This document shows, one piece after another, positions 16,422-24,390 of a stretch of 64,000 nucleotides of DNA (position 1 is the first letter of the stretch; the number at the start of each line of letters is the position of its first letter). The DNA comes from Paenibacillus phytohabitans (GTDB lineage Bacteria > Bacillota > Bacilli > Paenibacillales > Paenibacillaceae), in NCBI RefSeq assembly GCF_013141775.1, contig NZ_WHOB01000061.1:1-64000 (forward strand). Reading direction: 5' to 3'. Both the position numbers and the translations under genes were made by a program. Under the pieces are notes generated by a model, which made no database searches, had not been told where the DNA came from, and was given only the letters and a program-made list of their open reading frames with translations.

Positions 16422-17288
16422 TTATTGACCGGAAGCCTGCAGCTTCTTGATTGCAGCTTCTTCATCTTCGATGATGCCGAATTCCATCAGCAGCTCTTCC
16501 AGCTCTTCCATGGAAATCGGAGTAGGGATGGTCAGCATTTTGTTATTGAGGATTTTCTCAGCCAGCGTTTCATATTCCTTCGCCTGCTGATGGGTAGGAT
16601 TATATTGGGCAACAGTCATTCTGCGCAGCTCGGCATGCTGAACGATGTTATCGCGTGGCACAAAGTGAATCATCTGTGTGTTCAGGCGGCGGGCCAATTC
16701 CATAATCAGCTCATCTTCACGGTCCGTGTTACGGCTGTTGCAGATCAGGCCACCCAGTCTTACACCGCCGCTGGTAGCATATTTCAGGATACCGCGGGCG
16801 ATATTGTTCGCCGCGTACATCGCCATCATCTCACCGGAACAGACAATGTAGATCTCTTGCGCCTTGCCTTCGCGGATTGGCATGGCGAAACCGCCGCATA
16901 CAACGTCACCAAGTACGTCATAGGATACGAAGTCCAGATCCTGATAGGCACCTTCCTGTTCCAGGAAGTTAATGGCGGTGATGATCCCGCGTCCTGCGCA
17001 GCCTACTCCAGGTTCAGGGCCGCCGCATTCTACGTTGATAATGTCGCCGAAACCTGTCTGCAATACATCTTCAAGCTCAAGATCCTCTACCGAGCCAAGC
17101 TCAGCCGCCAGTTCAAGCACCGAGTTCTGGGCTTTCGTGTTCAGGATCAGACGGGTAGAGTCTGCCTTAGGGTCACAACCTACGATCATTATTCTTTGTC
17201 CGAATTTTGTAGCCAGCTGAGCCAGGGTGTTTTGTGAAGTTGTCGATTTACCAATACCGCCTTTACCGTAGAAAGCTATTTGTCTCAT
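16422..17288 (-). CDS. nifH: Nitrogenase iron protein NifH
   Basis: NifH, 288 residues, dinitrogenase reductase; the homodimer passes electrons to NifDK with MgATP hydrolysis and also serves cofactor maturation. The P-loop is GKGGIGKST (residues 8-16); the [4Fe-4S] ligands are Cys97 (GVGCAGRG) and Cys131 (DVVCGGFAMPIR). Switch segments CDPKADSTR and YDVLGDVV are intact. The gene follows nifB by six bases; GAAGGGA precedes the ATG. One copy only in the window. Confidence 0.98.
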   Translation of the reverse strand: MRQIAFYGKGGIGKSTTSQNTLAQLATKFGQRIMIVGCDPKADSTRLILNTKAQNSVLELAAELGSVEDLELEDVLQTGFGDIINVECGGPEPGVGCAGRGIITAINFLEQEGAYQDLDFVSYDVLGDVVCGGFAMPIREGKAQEIYIVCSGEMMAMYAANNIARGILKYATSGGVRLGGLICNSRNTDREDELIMELARRLNTQMIHFVPRDNIVQHAELRRMTVAQYNPTHQQAKEYETLAEKILNNKMLTIPTPISMEELEELLMEFGIIEDEEAAIKKLQASGQ

Positions 17289-17294
17289 TGTTCA

Positions 17295-18662
17295 TCATCC
17301 CTTCGAAATGTTTATATTTTCAAAATAAGAGCTGTACTTGACGCTTTCGAGAATGGCTTCCTGAATTCCGCCTTTGCGGACGAGGGGCAGGACTCCGATT
17401 TTGTTCAGGCTGGCTCTTGGAGCATCGCCGATACCGGAGCAGAGAAGAATGCGGCAATCACTTAGAATAGATATGATTTCTTGCAGCGTGGCGGCTTTGT
17501 CGCCGTTACAGTCTGCTTTGCCATGACAATATGCTTGTATTTTGCGGACACCCAGGAGCTGTACATCTGCGCCGTCAGTGTCGTAAATCAGAAACTCAGT
17601 GGCATGACCGAAATGCTGATTCACCTTATCGCCGCCTCTAGTGGCAACTGCGACTCTGGTCTTCGGCCCGCCTGCCTGAATGCGTCTGGCCTGTTTGGCT
17701 TTGACGCGCTCGCGGATTTTGGTATCCAGCTCACTCTGGAACATTGCCCGGGCTTCTTCATTAATGACCGGTTCAGCTTCCATCGCTTCAAGCGGGAAAT
17801 CCTGATTGCGGTCCTGGCCCAGCAGCCCGATCGCATCCGCCCGGCATTGGCGGCAATGGCGCATGACCTTCATACCGTCACGGCCTAGCAGCTCCTGCAG
17901 GTTAAGCAATTCCTTCGGACGGGGCGCTTTGCGTCCATCCGCTTCGTATTGGCTGCCCGGCGCGATAATCAGCGGTGTTACATTATGCAGCGTGGCCCCG
18001 AGTTCTTTTACTCTTTGGGACACGGCGGGCAGATGATGATCGTTGACCCCCGGAATCATAATCGAATTCACTTTGACCAGAATCCCCAGCTTCGCCAGCA
18101 TCTCAAGCCCCAGCAATTGGCGGCTGATCAGCAGCTCAGCTGCTTCCCTTCCTTCGTACCGGACCCCTTCATCGAATACCCAGGGATAAATCGCCTGGCC
18201 GACATCAGGGTCAATGGCATTAATGGTGATGGTGACATGCCGGATGCCAAGCTCGATAATCTCATCCACATGCCGGTACAGCGTAAGTCCGTTGGTACTA
18301 AGGCAGAGGGACACGTCTGGCACATACTTCTTGACCCGGGCAAAGGTATCAAATGTCTGCTCCGGATTCGCCAGCGGATCTCCGGGTCCGGCTACACCCA
18401 CAACCGAGAGCTGCATCAGCTGAGCGGCAACGCCTCTCACCTTGCGTTCCGCCTGCTCCGGTGTAAGCACTTCACTGACCACGCCCGGCCTGCTTTCATT
18501 TACACAGTCGAACTTGCGGTTGCAGTAATTGCACTGGATGTTACAGGCGGGAGCAACCGGGATGTGCATCCGGGCATAAAACCGGTGGGCCTCCTCGCTG
18601 TAGCAAGGGTGGCGGCTAATCTCCTCCTCCGCTTCACTTGATATACATGACGGCTGCATCAT
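17295..18662 (-). CDS. nifB: FeMo-cofactor biosynthesis radical SAM protein NifB
   Basis: NifB, 455 residues, the radical SAM enzyme that builds NifB-co (an 8Fe-9S-C cluster), the core of all nitrogenase cofactors. The radical SAM motif is Cys40-x3-Cys44-x2-Cys47 (ACNIQCNYCNRKFDC). A NifX-like domain is fused at the C-terminus from about residue 345 (VAVATRGGDKVNQHFGHATEF). The ATG at 18662 follows AGGAGG by six bases (a second ATG is adjacent); the open frame runs 25 codons further into a repeat element in the leader and is not believed. First gene of the nif operon. Confidence 0.97.
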   Translation of the reverse strand: MMQPSCISSEAEEEISRHPCYSEEAHRFYARMHIPVAPACNIQCNYCNRKFDCVNESRPGVVSEVLTPEQAERKVRGVAAQLMQLSVVGVAGPGDPLANPEQTFDTFARVKKYVPDVSLCLSTNGLTLYRHVDEIIELGIRHVTITINAIDPDVGQAIYPWVFDEGVRYEGREAAELLISRQLLGLEMLAKLGILVKVNSIMIPGVNDHHLPAVSQRVKELGATLHNVTPLIIAPGSQYEADGRKAPRPKELLNLQELLGRDGMKVMRHCRQCRADAIGLLGQDRNQDFPLEAMEAEPVINEEARAMFQSELDTKIRERVKAKQARRIQAGGPKTRVAVATRGGDKVNQHFGHATEFLIYDTDGADVQLLGVRKIQAYCHGKADCNGDKAATLQEIISILSDCRILLCSGIGDAPRASLNKIGVLPLVRKGGIQEAILESVKYSSYFENINISKG

Positions 18663-18673
18663 TTCCCACCTCC

Positions 18674-18900
18674 TAAAAGTTTTACGGAGTATTACTCCAT
18701 TGAAACCACTTCGCAGTAAAACTCGCTTCGGAAGCATTCGCTTAAGTTTTGTAAGCTAAGCTTCCCTGTACAATCTTCGTACAAAACTCACTTCGGAAGC
18801 ATCAGCTTAGATTTACGGAGTATCTACTCCTTGAAACCACTTCGCAGTAAAACTCGCTTCGGAAGCATTCACTTAAGTTTTGTAAGCTAAGCTTCCCTGA
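18674..18900 (-). repeat. Tandem structured repeat in the nif leader
   Basis: Two copies of about 90 bp, at 18676-18767 and about 18810-18898, nearly identical, separated by a shorter related piece. Each contains the palindromes GGAGTAATACTCC (or close) and GCTTCCGAAGC plus AAACTTAAG/CTTAAGTTT pieces. The copy nearest nifB runs into the nifB Shine-Dalgarno (TTTTAGGAGG). A diverged third copy precedes an ABC permease gene at 43981-44052 in the same relation to its RBS. All of it lies between the nif promoter and nifB, so it is part of the mRNA leader. Confidence 0.8.
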
Positions 18901-18943
18901 CATTCTCATATGCGACAGGCAATTGGATATCCGCTCAGTCATG

Positions 18944-18960
18944 TGTTATGTTTTATAACA
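18944..18960. promoter_or_regulatory. GlnR-binding site II (downstream of nif promoter)
   Basis: TGTTATGTTTTATAACA matches the GlnR/TnrA consensus TGTNA-N7-TNACA exactly. It lies about 25-40 nt downstream of the predicted nif transcription start. In Paenibacillus polymyxa a site downstream of the nif promoter mediates GlnR repression under nitrogen excess; the same role is inferred here. Confidence 0.8.
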
Positions 18961-18991
18961 CCAACGTCGCTTCGCTGCTTTAATTAGTCTC

Positions 18992-19020
18992 ATCATATTT
19001 TCATAACAGGGCATCGTCAA
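18992..19020 (-). promoter_or_regulatory. Sigma-A promoter of the nif operon
   Basis: On the minus strand TTGACG (19015-19020), a 17-nt spacer and TATGAT (18992-18997) form a good sigma-A promoter. The predicted start near 18985 leaves a leader of about 320 nt to nifB. There is no -24/-12 element, in keeping with GlnR rather than NifA/sigma-54 control in Paenibacillus. Confidence 0.8.
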
Positions 19021-19079
19021 TTAGGATAAAGCTTGATTTGCCCTTAATTTCCTTATGTTTGCAGTTTCGACATATGGTA

Positions 19080-19096
19080 TGTCAAGTTATATAACT
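19080..19096. promoter_or_regulatory. GlnR-binding site I (upstream of nif promoter)
   Basis: TGTCAAGTTATATAACT fits the GlnR consensus with one mismatch (final ACT for ACA). It is about 60 bp upstream of the nif -35 element, where a GlnR dimer could activate under nitrogen limitation. Confidence 0.55.
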
Positions 19097-19159
19097 CGTA
19101 TGTGCCATGTTTCCGTTTTCAAAACAATCATTTCCTGATGATATTTATTCTCATAAACA

Positions 19160-19188
19160 TTGACAACGCCTCTCAACTCATATATGAT
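19160..19188 (+). promoter_or_regulatory. Sigma-A promoter of the TerC gene
   Basis: TTGACA (19160-19165), a 17-nt spacer and TATGAT (19183-19188). It drives transcription rightward through the riboswitch into the TerC gene, divergent from nif. Confidence 0.8.
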
Positions 19189-19227
19189 ACTTTTAGTCAG
19201 ATACGTAAATCCTAAAATTTCATATAT

Positions 19228-19328
19228 CCCGTAAAGGGGAGTAGCTGTTAGATAAAATCGTCAATACGAGAATATGAGGATATTCTCCGGTTTTATCGGC
19301 AATTCATTTTGTTAGCGAGACCTTTACC
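19228..19328 (+). ncRNA. yybP-ykoY manganese riboswitch
   Basis: The leader of the TerC gene has the hallmarks of the yybP-ykoY aptamer: GTAAAGGGGAGTAGCTG at 19231-19247, the TCGTCAATACGA segment at 19258-19269, a variable hairpin, and the 3' conserved GTTAGCGAGACCTTTACC at 19311-19328 that closes the basal stem with GGTAAAG-like sequence. The 3' strand overlaps the terminator stem. Members bind Mn2+ and switch on Mn exporters, often of the TerC family, which is the gene downstream here. Confidence 0.88.
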
Positions 19329-19380
19329 AATCAGGTTACCTTTATTCCAAAGGCTAATCTGTTTGGTAAAGGTCTTTTTT
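19318..19380 (+). terminator. Riboswitch expression-platform terminator
   Basis: AGACCTTTACCAA (19318-19330) pairs perfectly with TTGGTAAAGGTCT (19363-19375), followed by a T-run to 19380. As the left arm is also aptamer sequence, ligand binding should prevent terminator formation and allow TerC expression. Confidence 0.88.
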
Positions 19381-19459
19381 ATATAGTTTTGGTTACAATA
19401 ATGGTAATAAGGGTATTTTTTATGAAAAGTATCCAGAGCCACATGAGGAGGAAACAGCA

Positions 19460-20287
19460 ATGGATTGGGGATTATTATTAGAATACGGATGGGTATTGCT
19501 CGTTCTGGTCGCACTGGAAGGGCTGCTTGCCGCAGACAACGCACTTGTATTGGCAATCATGGTTAAACATCTTCCTGATGAGGAACGTAAGAAGGCGCTC
19601 TTTTACGGATTGGCAGGAGCGTTTGTGTTCCGGTTCGGATCACTTTTCGTCATCTCTTATCTGGTCGATATCTGGCAGGTACAAGCTATCGGCGCAATTT
19701 ATCTGTTATTTATCGCGGGGAATCACATCTTCCGAAAATTACTGTTCAAGAAACCGGTCACGGATGAAGCAGCTGAAAGCGGCACTTCCGGGGCTGTCAA
19801 CAAGAAGAAAGCCAGCTTCTGGTTCACCGTACTTAAGGTTGAGATTGCAGATATCGCCTTTGCAGTAGACTCCATCCTCGCAGCTGTCGCCCTCGCCGTT
19901 GCTCTTCCGCCAAGCGGAATTGGCCATATTGGCGGACTTGACGGCGGACAGTTCCTGGTAATCTTTGCGGGCGGATTCATCGGCCTGGTTATTATGCGGT
20001 TTGCCGCTTCTTTCTTCGTCAAATTGCTCCACACACGTCCAGGTCTCGAAATTGCCGCCTTCTTCATTGTCGGCTGGGTAGGGATTAAGCTTGCCGTCAT
20101 CACTCTTGCACATCCTTCGCTGGGTGTATTGTCTGAAGACTTCGCGCACAGCACCTGGTGGAAACTGACCTTCTACGTAGTTCTGATTATTATTGCGGCT
20201 ACAGGCTGGTTCATGAGCAGCATCAAGACCGAAGACAATGTCGGCGAGAATCCCGTCAAGGAAGTCGACAAACAGCTCGGCAAATAA
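19460..20287 (+). CDS. TerC family membrane protein (Mn2+ exporter-like)
   Basis: Integral membrane protein of 275 residues of the TerC/YkoY family. Hydrophobic segments cover most of the chain; the two acidic signature motifs LLAADNALVLAIM (residues 22-34) and FAVDSILAAVALA (about 134-146) are typical metal-translocation elements. Family members export Mn2+ or load it into secreted enzymes; the Mn2+ riboswitch in front strongly supports a manganese role. ATG with GAGGAGG nine bases upstream. Its neighbour on the left is the divergent nif operon. Confidence 0.9.
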   Translation: MDWGLLLEYGWVLLVLVALEGLLAADNALVLAIMVKHLPDEERKKALFYGLAGAFVFRFGSLFVISYLVDIWQVQAIGAIYLLFIAGNHIFRKLLFKKPVTDEAAESGTSGAVNKKKASFWFTVLKVEIADIAFAVDSILAAVALAVALPPSGIGHIGGLDGGQFLVIFAGGFIGLVIMRFAASFFVKLLHTRPGLEIAAFFIVGWVGIKLAVITLAHPSLGVLSEDFAHSTWWKLTFYVVLIIIAATGWFMSSIKTEDNVGENPVKEVDKQLGK

Positions 20288-20313
20288 GCTTCTCCACTTC
20301 ATAATGCGACGTC

Positions 20314-20353
20314 AAAAAGCCCGTTCCCGCCATAGTGGCGGAAACGGGCTTTG
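20314..20353. terminator. Bidirectional terminator between TerC and YcdB-like genes
   Basis: AAAGCCCGTTCCCGCC and GGCGGAAACGGGCTTT form a near-perfect stem with a 4-nt loop. The T-run is stronger on the minus strand. It serves both convergent genes. Confidence 0.85.
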
Positions 20354-20367
20354 CTGTGCTCCATTCT

Positions 20368-22707
20368 CTATTGGCCGATCACCTGATCGGTTCTGCCCTG
20401 CAGCTCTACGAGCTTCATGATCACATTAGCTGCCTGCGCTTTGGTTACAATCTGCTGTGGATTGAACTTCCCGTTCTCTCCCTGCAGCAGTCCCAGCTTC
20501 ACAGCCAGTGCTACTGCCCCTTTATCCTGAATTGCCGCATTGTCACTGAAGCCGGTTATGACAGAATCATTACCCAGAAAAGCTGAAATCTTATCGTACT
20601 TCAGGAAGGAGGCCAGCAGAACAGCAAGCTGTTCGCGGCTTAACTTACTCTCAGGCTGCAGCGCAGCCTCTCTGCTGATCCATTCACGCTCTGCCGCATA
20701 GCTGACGGCTTCATAATAAGGACTGTCCGGACTCACTCCAGCCACGGCTTTAGGTTCGGAACCATTCGAATATCCTGCATAATACGGTGTTGAGGATCTG
20801 GCAATCAGGGTGAACCAGTCTCCGGCCGTTATCTCCTGGTCCGGATTCACCTTCTTATCCGCATCTACGCTCAGCACGCCGTAGTTCAGCAGCTCGGTCA
20901 GTGCCTGCTCTGCTGCATGCCCCTTAAGATCAACTGCCTCCGCACCACTCCGTGACTGCAACGGGCTCTCGTAGGTCGTGACCCATTCCTTAGTTTGCGC
21001 ATCCAGTACCTTATAGGTATCCTGAGAATCTGCCGGAGTCGGAGCATATACCAGCTTAACTGCCGGTTCAACATACTTATTGTCTATATTATATCCGCCT
21101 ATACTGCTGTACTGCAGCTTAAGATCATATCGGCCGAGATAGCTCTGAAGTGCTTCCGCCCCGGAAACTGCCGGAACGGGCTTGTCTTTGAGCGCTTCAT
21201 AACCGGTGCTGCCTGTATTCATGTAGCTTAGCAGTCTGCCGTAAACATCCATAGTCATGACTATATTACTGTCACTAACCGGAATACCCTGATAATAGCG
21301 CACGAACTGGTAACGGTACCCCTTCCCGTCCTCAAGAATACTCCACTTTCCTCCATGCTCAGCCAGCTTAAGACTTCCGCTGGCCTTAGGATACAGACGG
21401 TTGATAAGCTCTATCGCTCTCTCCTTGGATTGTGCCTGCGTCAGTTTGGTTCCGCCTGCAGGTGCAGGCTGTTCCTTCAATTCCTGGCCGCCATACTGAT
21501 CCAGCTGGAATTGAATGATTTCTCCGGTGCTGGAGTCTACTTCAGCGTAAGTACGCTCCGGCATTGCCATATTCGCAGCCGTGCGGCTTGCTTCCCAGGA
21601 TAACCTCCAGAGCTTTTGCTTATCATTCTGGGAATTCATGCCAGAGTTCTGACCTGAAAGCTTGCGTTCTGCAGGAATCGCGGCGACCTGCTGTACCAGC
21701 TTCGCCGCTGCAGCTGCGGTCAGCCCGGCGGCGCTTGCCGGCTGGAAAGCATTCTTCCGCTCTGGAACCGCCTCATAAGTGACAGCTGCCGTAATTGCCT
21801 TGCCTTCATTATCTATGCTTTTGCCAGTCTGGGCATCTAAAAGGGACAGGGATTCACTCTCAGGGCGCCAGCCCAGAATCCAGCGTACTGCCGCGCCATC
21901 TTTATATAGAGGGATATAATAGAGCCCAACCTTAAAGTTCCCGGCAAATTGCTTGCTTGCTGATTCCGGGGAAACCGCCGGCTTCGCTGACGGATACACT
22001 CCGTCTGTAGCCGGTTTGCTGAATTGAACGATATTCCCGTTTCCATCGACGGAGATGTTCAGCATATCCGCTGCCGAGGCAAGCCCGTTTCTCAAGATTC
22101 TGAACGGAAATCTATATTCAAACATACCAAAGAGTGCGTCCCTGCCCATATAAGTCTGGTCGTTATCATCCAGTACAAGGTCCTTGGCTGCCAGGGATGG
22201 TGCGGCCGCGGCAATAAAGCTGCGGGCTTTCTCCAGTGCCTCCTCCCGGGAGAATTCCGGAGGGTAAAAAGCATTCTCCCTCAACATAGGGTAAGAAATA
22301 TACGTATTAACCAGATCACCTGTCATCGCATCGACCAAACTGGAGAACCCGTAACCTGAGCTGCCCAGCTGGTACTGCCACTGGACATTCCACACCATCT
22401 GGTTCCCGGAAGGAGGATAAGAATCCGTGCCAAGCCGTACATTGGATACCGTCGCTTCCTTCAGAACGGGAAACAGCTCTCTTAGCTTGGCAATGGCCTG
22501 CTCCTGTGTGATTTTGGCCTTGGCCGGGTCCGGGGCTGCGGAATTGGCGGCCTGTCCGGCAGCTGCTGTGGAGAGAGGCACCATTACCGAAGTGTAGCTG
22601 GAATCCGCAGCAGCCAGCCCGCCAGGCAGCAGTAATGCAAGCGCTACCGAAGTAATCAGGGCTGTCCGGGCGGTTTGCTGAATAAATTGATTACGTTTAC
22701 TGTTCAA
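20368..22707 (-). CDS. Secreted YcdB/YcdC-repeat protein with SLH-like C-terminus
   Basis: Exported protein of 779 residues. A signal peptide (basic start, hydrophobic core, cleavage near GGLAAADS) is followed by two YcdB/YcdC-type repeats with PepSY-like pieces (AIAKLRELFPVLKEA; KERAIELINRLYPKASG). The last 170 residues resemble S-layer-homology repeats (VDADKKVNPDQEITAGDWFTLIARS; SREQLAVLLASFLKY; GVALAVKLGLLQGENGKFNPQQIVTKAQAANVIMKL, read in pieces), which would anchor it to the cell wall. Function of these proteins is not established; protease inhibition or wall surveillance has been suggested for PepSY domains. TTG start after AGGAGG. Monocistronic. Confidence 0.82.
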   Translation of the reverse strand: MNSKRNQFIQQTARTALITSVALALLLPGGLAAADSSYTSVMVPLSTAAAGQAANSAAPDPAKAKITQEQAIAKLRELFPVLKEATVSNVRLGTDSYPPSGNQMVWNVQWQYQLGSSGYGFSSLVDAMTGDLVNTYISYPMLRENAFYPPEFSREEALEKARSFIAAAAPSLAAKDLVLDDNDQTYMGRDALFGMFEYRFPFRILRNGLASAADMLNISVDGNGNIVQFSKPATDGVYPSAKPAVSPESASKQFAGNFKVGLYYIPLYKDGAAVRWILGWRPESESLSLLDAQTGKSIDNEGKAITAAVTYEAVPERKNAFQPASAAGLTAAAAAKLVQQVAAIPAERKLSGQNSGMNSQNDKQKLWRLSWEASRTAANMAMPERTYAEVDSSTGEIIQFQLDQYGGQELKEQPAPAGGTKLTQAQSKERAIELINRLYPKASGSLKLAEHGGKWSILEDGKGYRYQFVRYYQGIPVSDSNIVMTMDVYGRLLSYMNTGSTGYEALKDKPVPAVSGAEALQSYLGRYDLKLQYSSIGGYNIDNKYVEPAVKLVYAPTPADSQDTYKVLDAQTKEWVTTYESPLQSRSGAEAVDLKGHAAEQALTELLNYGVLSVDADKKVNPDQEITAGDWFTLIARSSTPYYAGYSNGSEPKAVAGVSPDSPYYEAVSYAAEREWISREAALQPESKLSREQLAVLLASFLKYDKISAFLGNDSVITGFSDNAAIQDKGAVALAVKLGLLQGENGKFNPQQIVTKAQAANVIMKLVELQGRTDQVIGQ

Positions 22708-22817
22708 AACATTTCATCCTCCTCAAATAGGTAACATGGATATTCTAATTATAATTATATTTAGATATATTTACCATGTTATATTTGCGACAGGAAATTA
22801 CAGCATTCTCAAACAAG

Positions 22818-22858
22818 TAGAAACGGGCACCGTCCTTATGCGGACAATACCCGTGTAC
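22818..22858 (-). repeat. AGAAACGGG hairpin family, copy 2 (terminator-like)
   Basis: Arms AAACGGGCACCGTCC and GGACAATACCCGTGT form an interrupted stem just after the ABC permease stop. It shares the GTAGAAAC lead and ACGGG/CCCGT arms with elements near 0.15, 25.5 and 52.8 kb. Confidence 0.6.
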
Positions 22859-22861
22859 AGA

Positions 22862-23614
22862 CTAACGCCGCCACTTCATAAACCGGTAATCCAGCAGATC
22901 CACCAGCAGGAAAAGGACAAATCCTACCAGACTGAACAGCATAATTCCCGCATACATCTCCGGATAATCCAGCCGCAGCCAGGCATCCATAATGAAGAAG
23001 CCCATGCCATGCTCCGTACCGTAAATTTCGGTGAAGAACAGCACCGATATTGCCGTTCCAAGAGAGATACGTATGGTGCTGAGAATAACCGACAATGCGC
23101 CGGGGAGCGTCACATTCCAGAACTTCTGCATGGAGCTGGCGCCGATGCTCGTCAGAACATCATATGTACTCTCAGGGATCGCCTTCACACCATCACGTAC
23201 GGATATAATTACCTGAAACAGCAGGATCAGCATAATCATCAGCACTTTGGAGGTCTCTCCGAGGCCGAAGAACAGCATCACTACAGGCAATAACGCAATC
23301 TTGGGAATCGGATAGGTCAGATACACCACCGGATCCAGCAGCCTGTTCCAGAGCGGAGAGCGGCCCATCAGCAGGCCTACCATCAATCCGAGCAGCAGCG
23401 CCAGCAGCACACCCTCGAAGATCCGGAGCAGGCTGTAGCCCACATTCAGCGCCACATCACGCGCGCCTAACTGAAACATAGCTTCATAGACCGCACCCGG
23501 ACTTGGCAGAATGGAATGATTCATCAGCAGATAGGCTATATACCAGATTACATTCATGCCCGCAAAAACGAACAGCAGCCGCAGCAGGTGAGGGAGATGC
23601 CGTTTTTTCACCAT
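22862..23614 (-). CDS. ABC transporter permease (SsuC/TauC type)
   Basis: Inner-membrane permease of 250 residues with about six transmembrane segments. The EAA-like loop (STYDVLTSIGASSMQKFWNVTLPGA) is typical of permeases for nitrate, sulfonates, taurine or thiamine precursors. It overlaps the ATPase gene by seven bases and is the last gene of the importer operon. Substrate is undetermined; no sulfonatase or nitrate genes lie near. Confidence 0.87.
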   Translation of the reverse strand: MVKKRHLPHLLRLLFVFAGMNVIWYIAYLLMNHSILPSPGAVYEAMFQLGARDVALNVGYSLLRIFEGVLLALLLGLMVGLLMGRSPLWNRLLDPVVYLTYPIPKIALLPVVMLFFGLGETSKVLMIMLILLFQVIISVRDGVKAIPESTYDVLTSIGASSMQKFWNVTLPGALSVILSTIRISLGTAISVLFFTEIYGTEHGMGFFIMDAWLRLDYPEMYAGIMLFSLVGFVLFLLVDLLDYRFMKWRR

Positions 23615-24390
23615 TTCTCCATCATAACCTTTCTGATTCTCTTACTCTGCTCGAAATACTCATCGCTCTCCCGCTTGTCCACATGCTTCATGGCAAACAC
23701 AGCGGAGTTGTCGAGAATCTCCGGCGGCTCCTGTTGCCCGGGCAGCATCACGATAATCTTCTGCCCCAGGAGAATCGCTTCTTCTATATCGTGGGTGACG
23801 AACAGTGTGGTTGCCGGATGCGCCTGCCAGTTGTCGATAAAAATCTGCTGCAGCCCTTCCCGCGTAATGGCATCCAGCGCTGAGAACGGCTCGTCCAGCA
23901 GCAGAATGGTCGGCAGAATGGCGAATGCACGGGCAATAGCTACCCTTTGCTGCTGTCCTCCGCTCAGGGAGAGCGGAAACCGGCCGGCCAGCCCGGCTAT
24001 ACCCATGGACTCCAGCCAATGCAGGATTTGCACGTCCTGCTCCTGCCTGTTTGTGCTCCCGCTGCCGGGGCGGGCAATTTTCATGGCAATCCGAATGTTG
24101 TCACGGACCGTCTTCCAGGGCAGCAGCCCATAATTCTGCGGCACCAGGCCGATCAGCGTCTCCTTGTCATGGACGGATCTGCCGTTGAAGAGCAGTTCCC
24201 CCTCATACCCCGGCAGCAGTCCGGCAATCGCCCGCAGCAGTGTGGATTTGCCGCTGCCGGAAGGACCGATTACTGTATATATCCCATGCTCCGGCAGGGT
24301 CAGATTCATCTCTCCGAGCGCCAGCTGACCCTTTTCGTAGGCTACATGGAGGTTGTTAATGCGGAGTCCGCTATTCTTTAAACTGGACAT
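23608..24390 (-). CDS. ABC transporter ATP-binding protein (SsuB/TauB type)
   Basis: ATPase of 260 residues powering the importer. Walker A is GPSGSGKST (about residues 42-50), the Q-loop VPQNYGLLPWKTV, the signature LSGGQQQRVAIARA, Walker B ILLLDEPFSALD and the H-loop VTHDIEEA. The family matches nitrate/sulfonate/taurine ATPases. It overlaps both neighbours, indicating coupled translation. Confidence 0.9.
   Translation of the reverse strand: MSSLKNSGLRINNLHVAYEKGQLALGEMNLTLPEHGIYTVIGPSGSGKSTLLRAIAGLLPGYEGELLFNGRSVHDKETLIGLVPQNYGLLPWKTVRDNIRIAMKIARPGSGSTNRQEQDVQILHWLESMGIAGLAGRFPLSLSGGQQQRVAIARAFAILPTILLLDEPFSALDAITREGLQQIFIDNWQAHPATTLFVTHDIEEAILLGQKIIVMLPGQQEPPEILDNSAVFAMKHVDKRESDEYFEQSKRIRKVMMEKW

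Noticed and set aside
18662..18737. N-terminal extension of nifB by 25 codons
   Set aside because: These codons are leader repeat sequence present a second time nearby; the ATG at 18662 has an ideal RBS.
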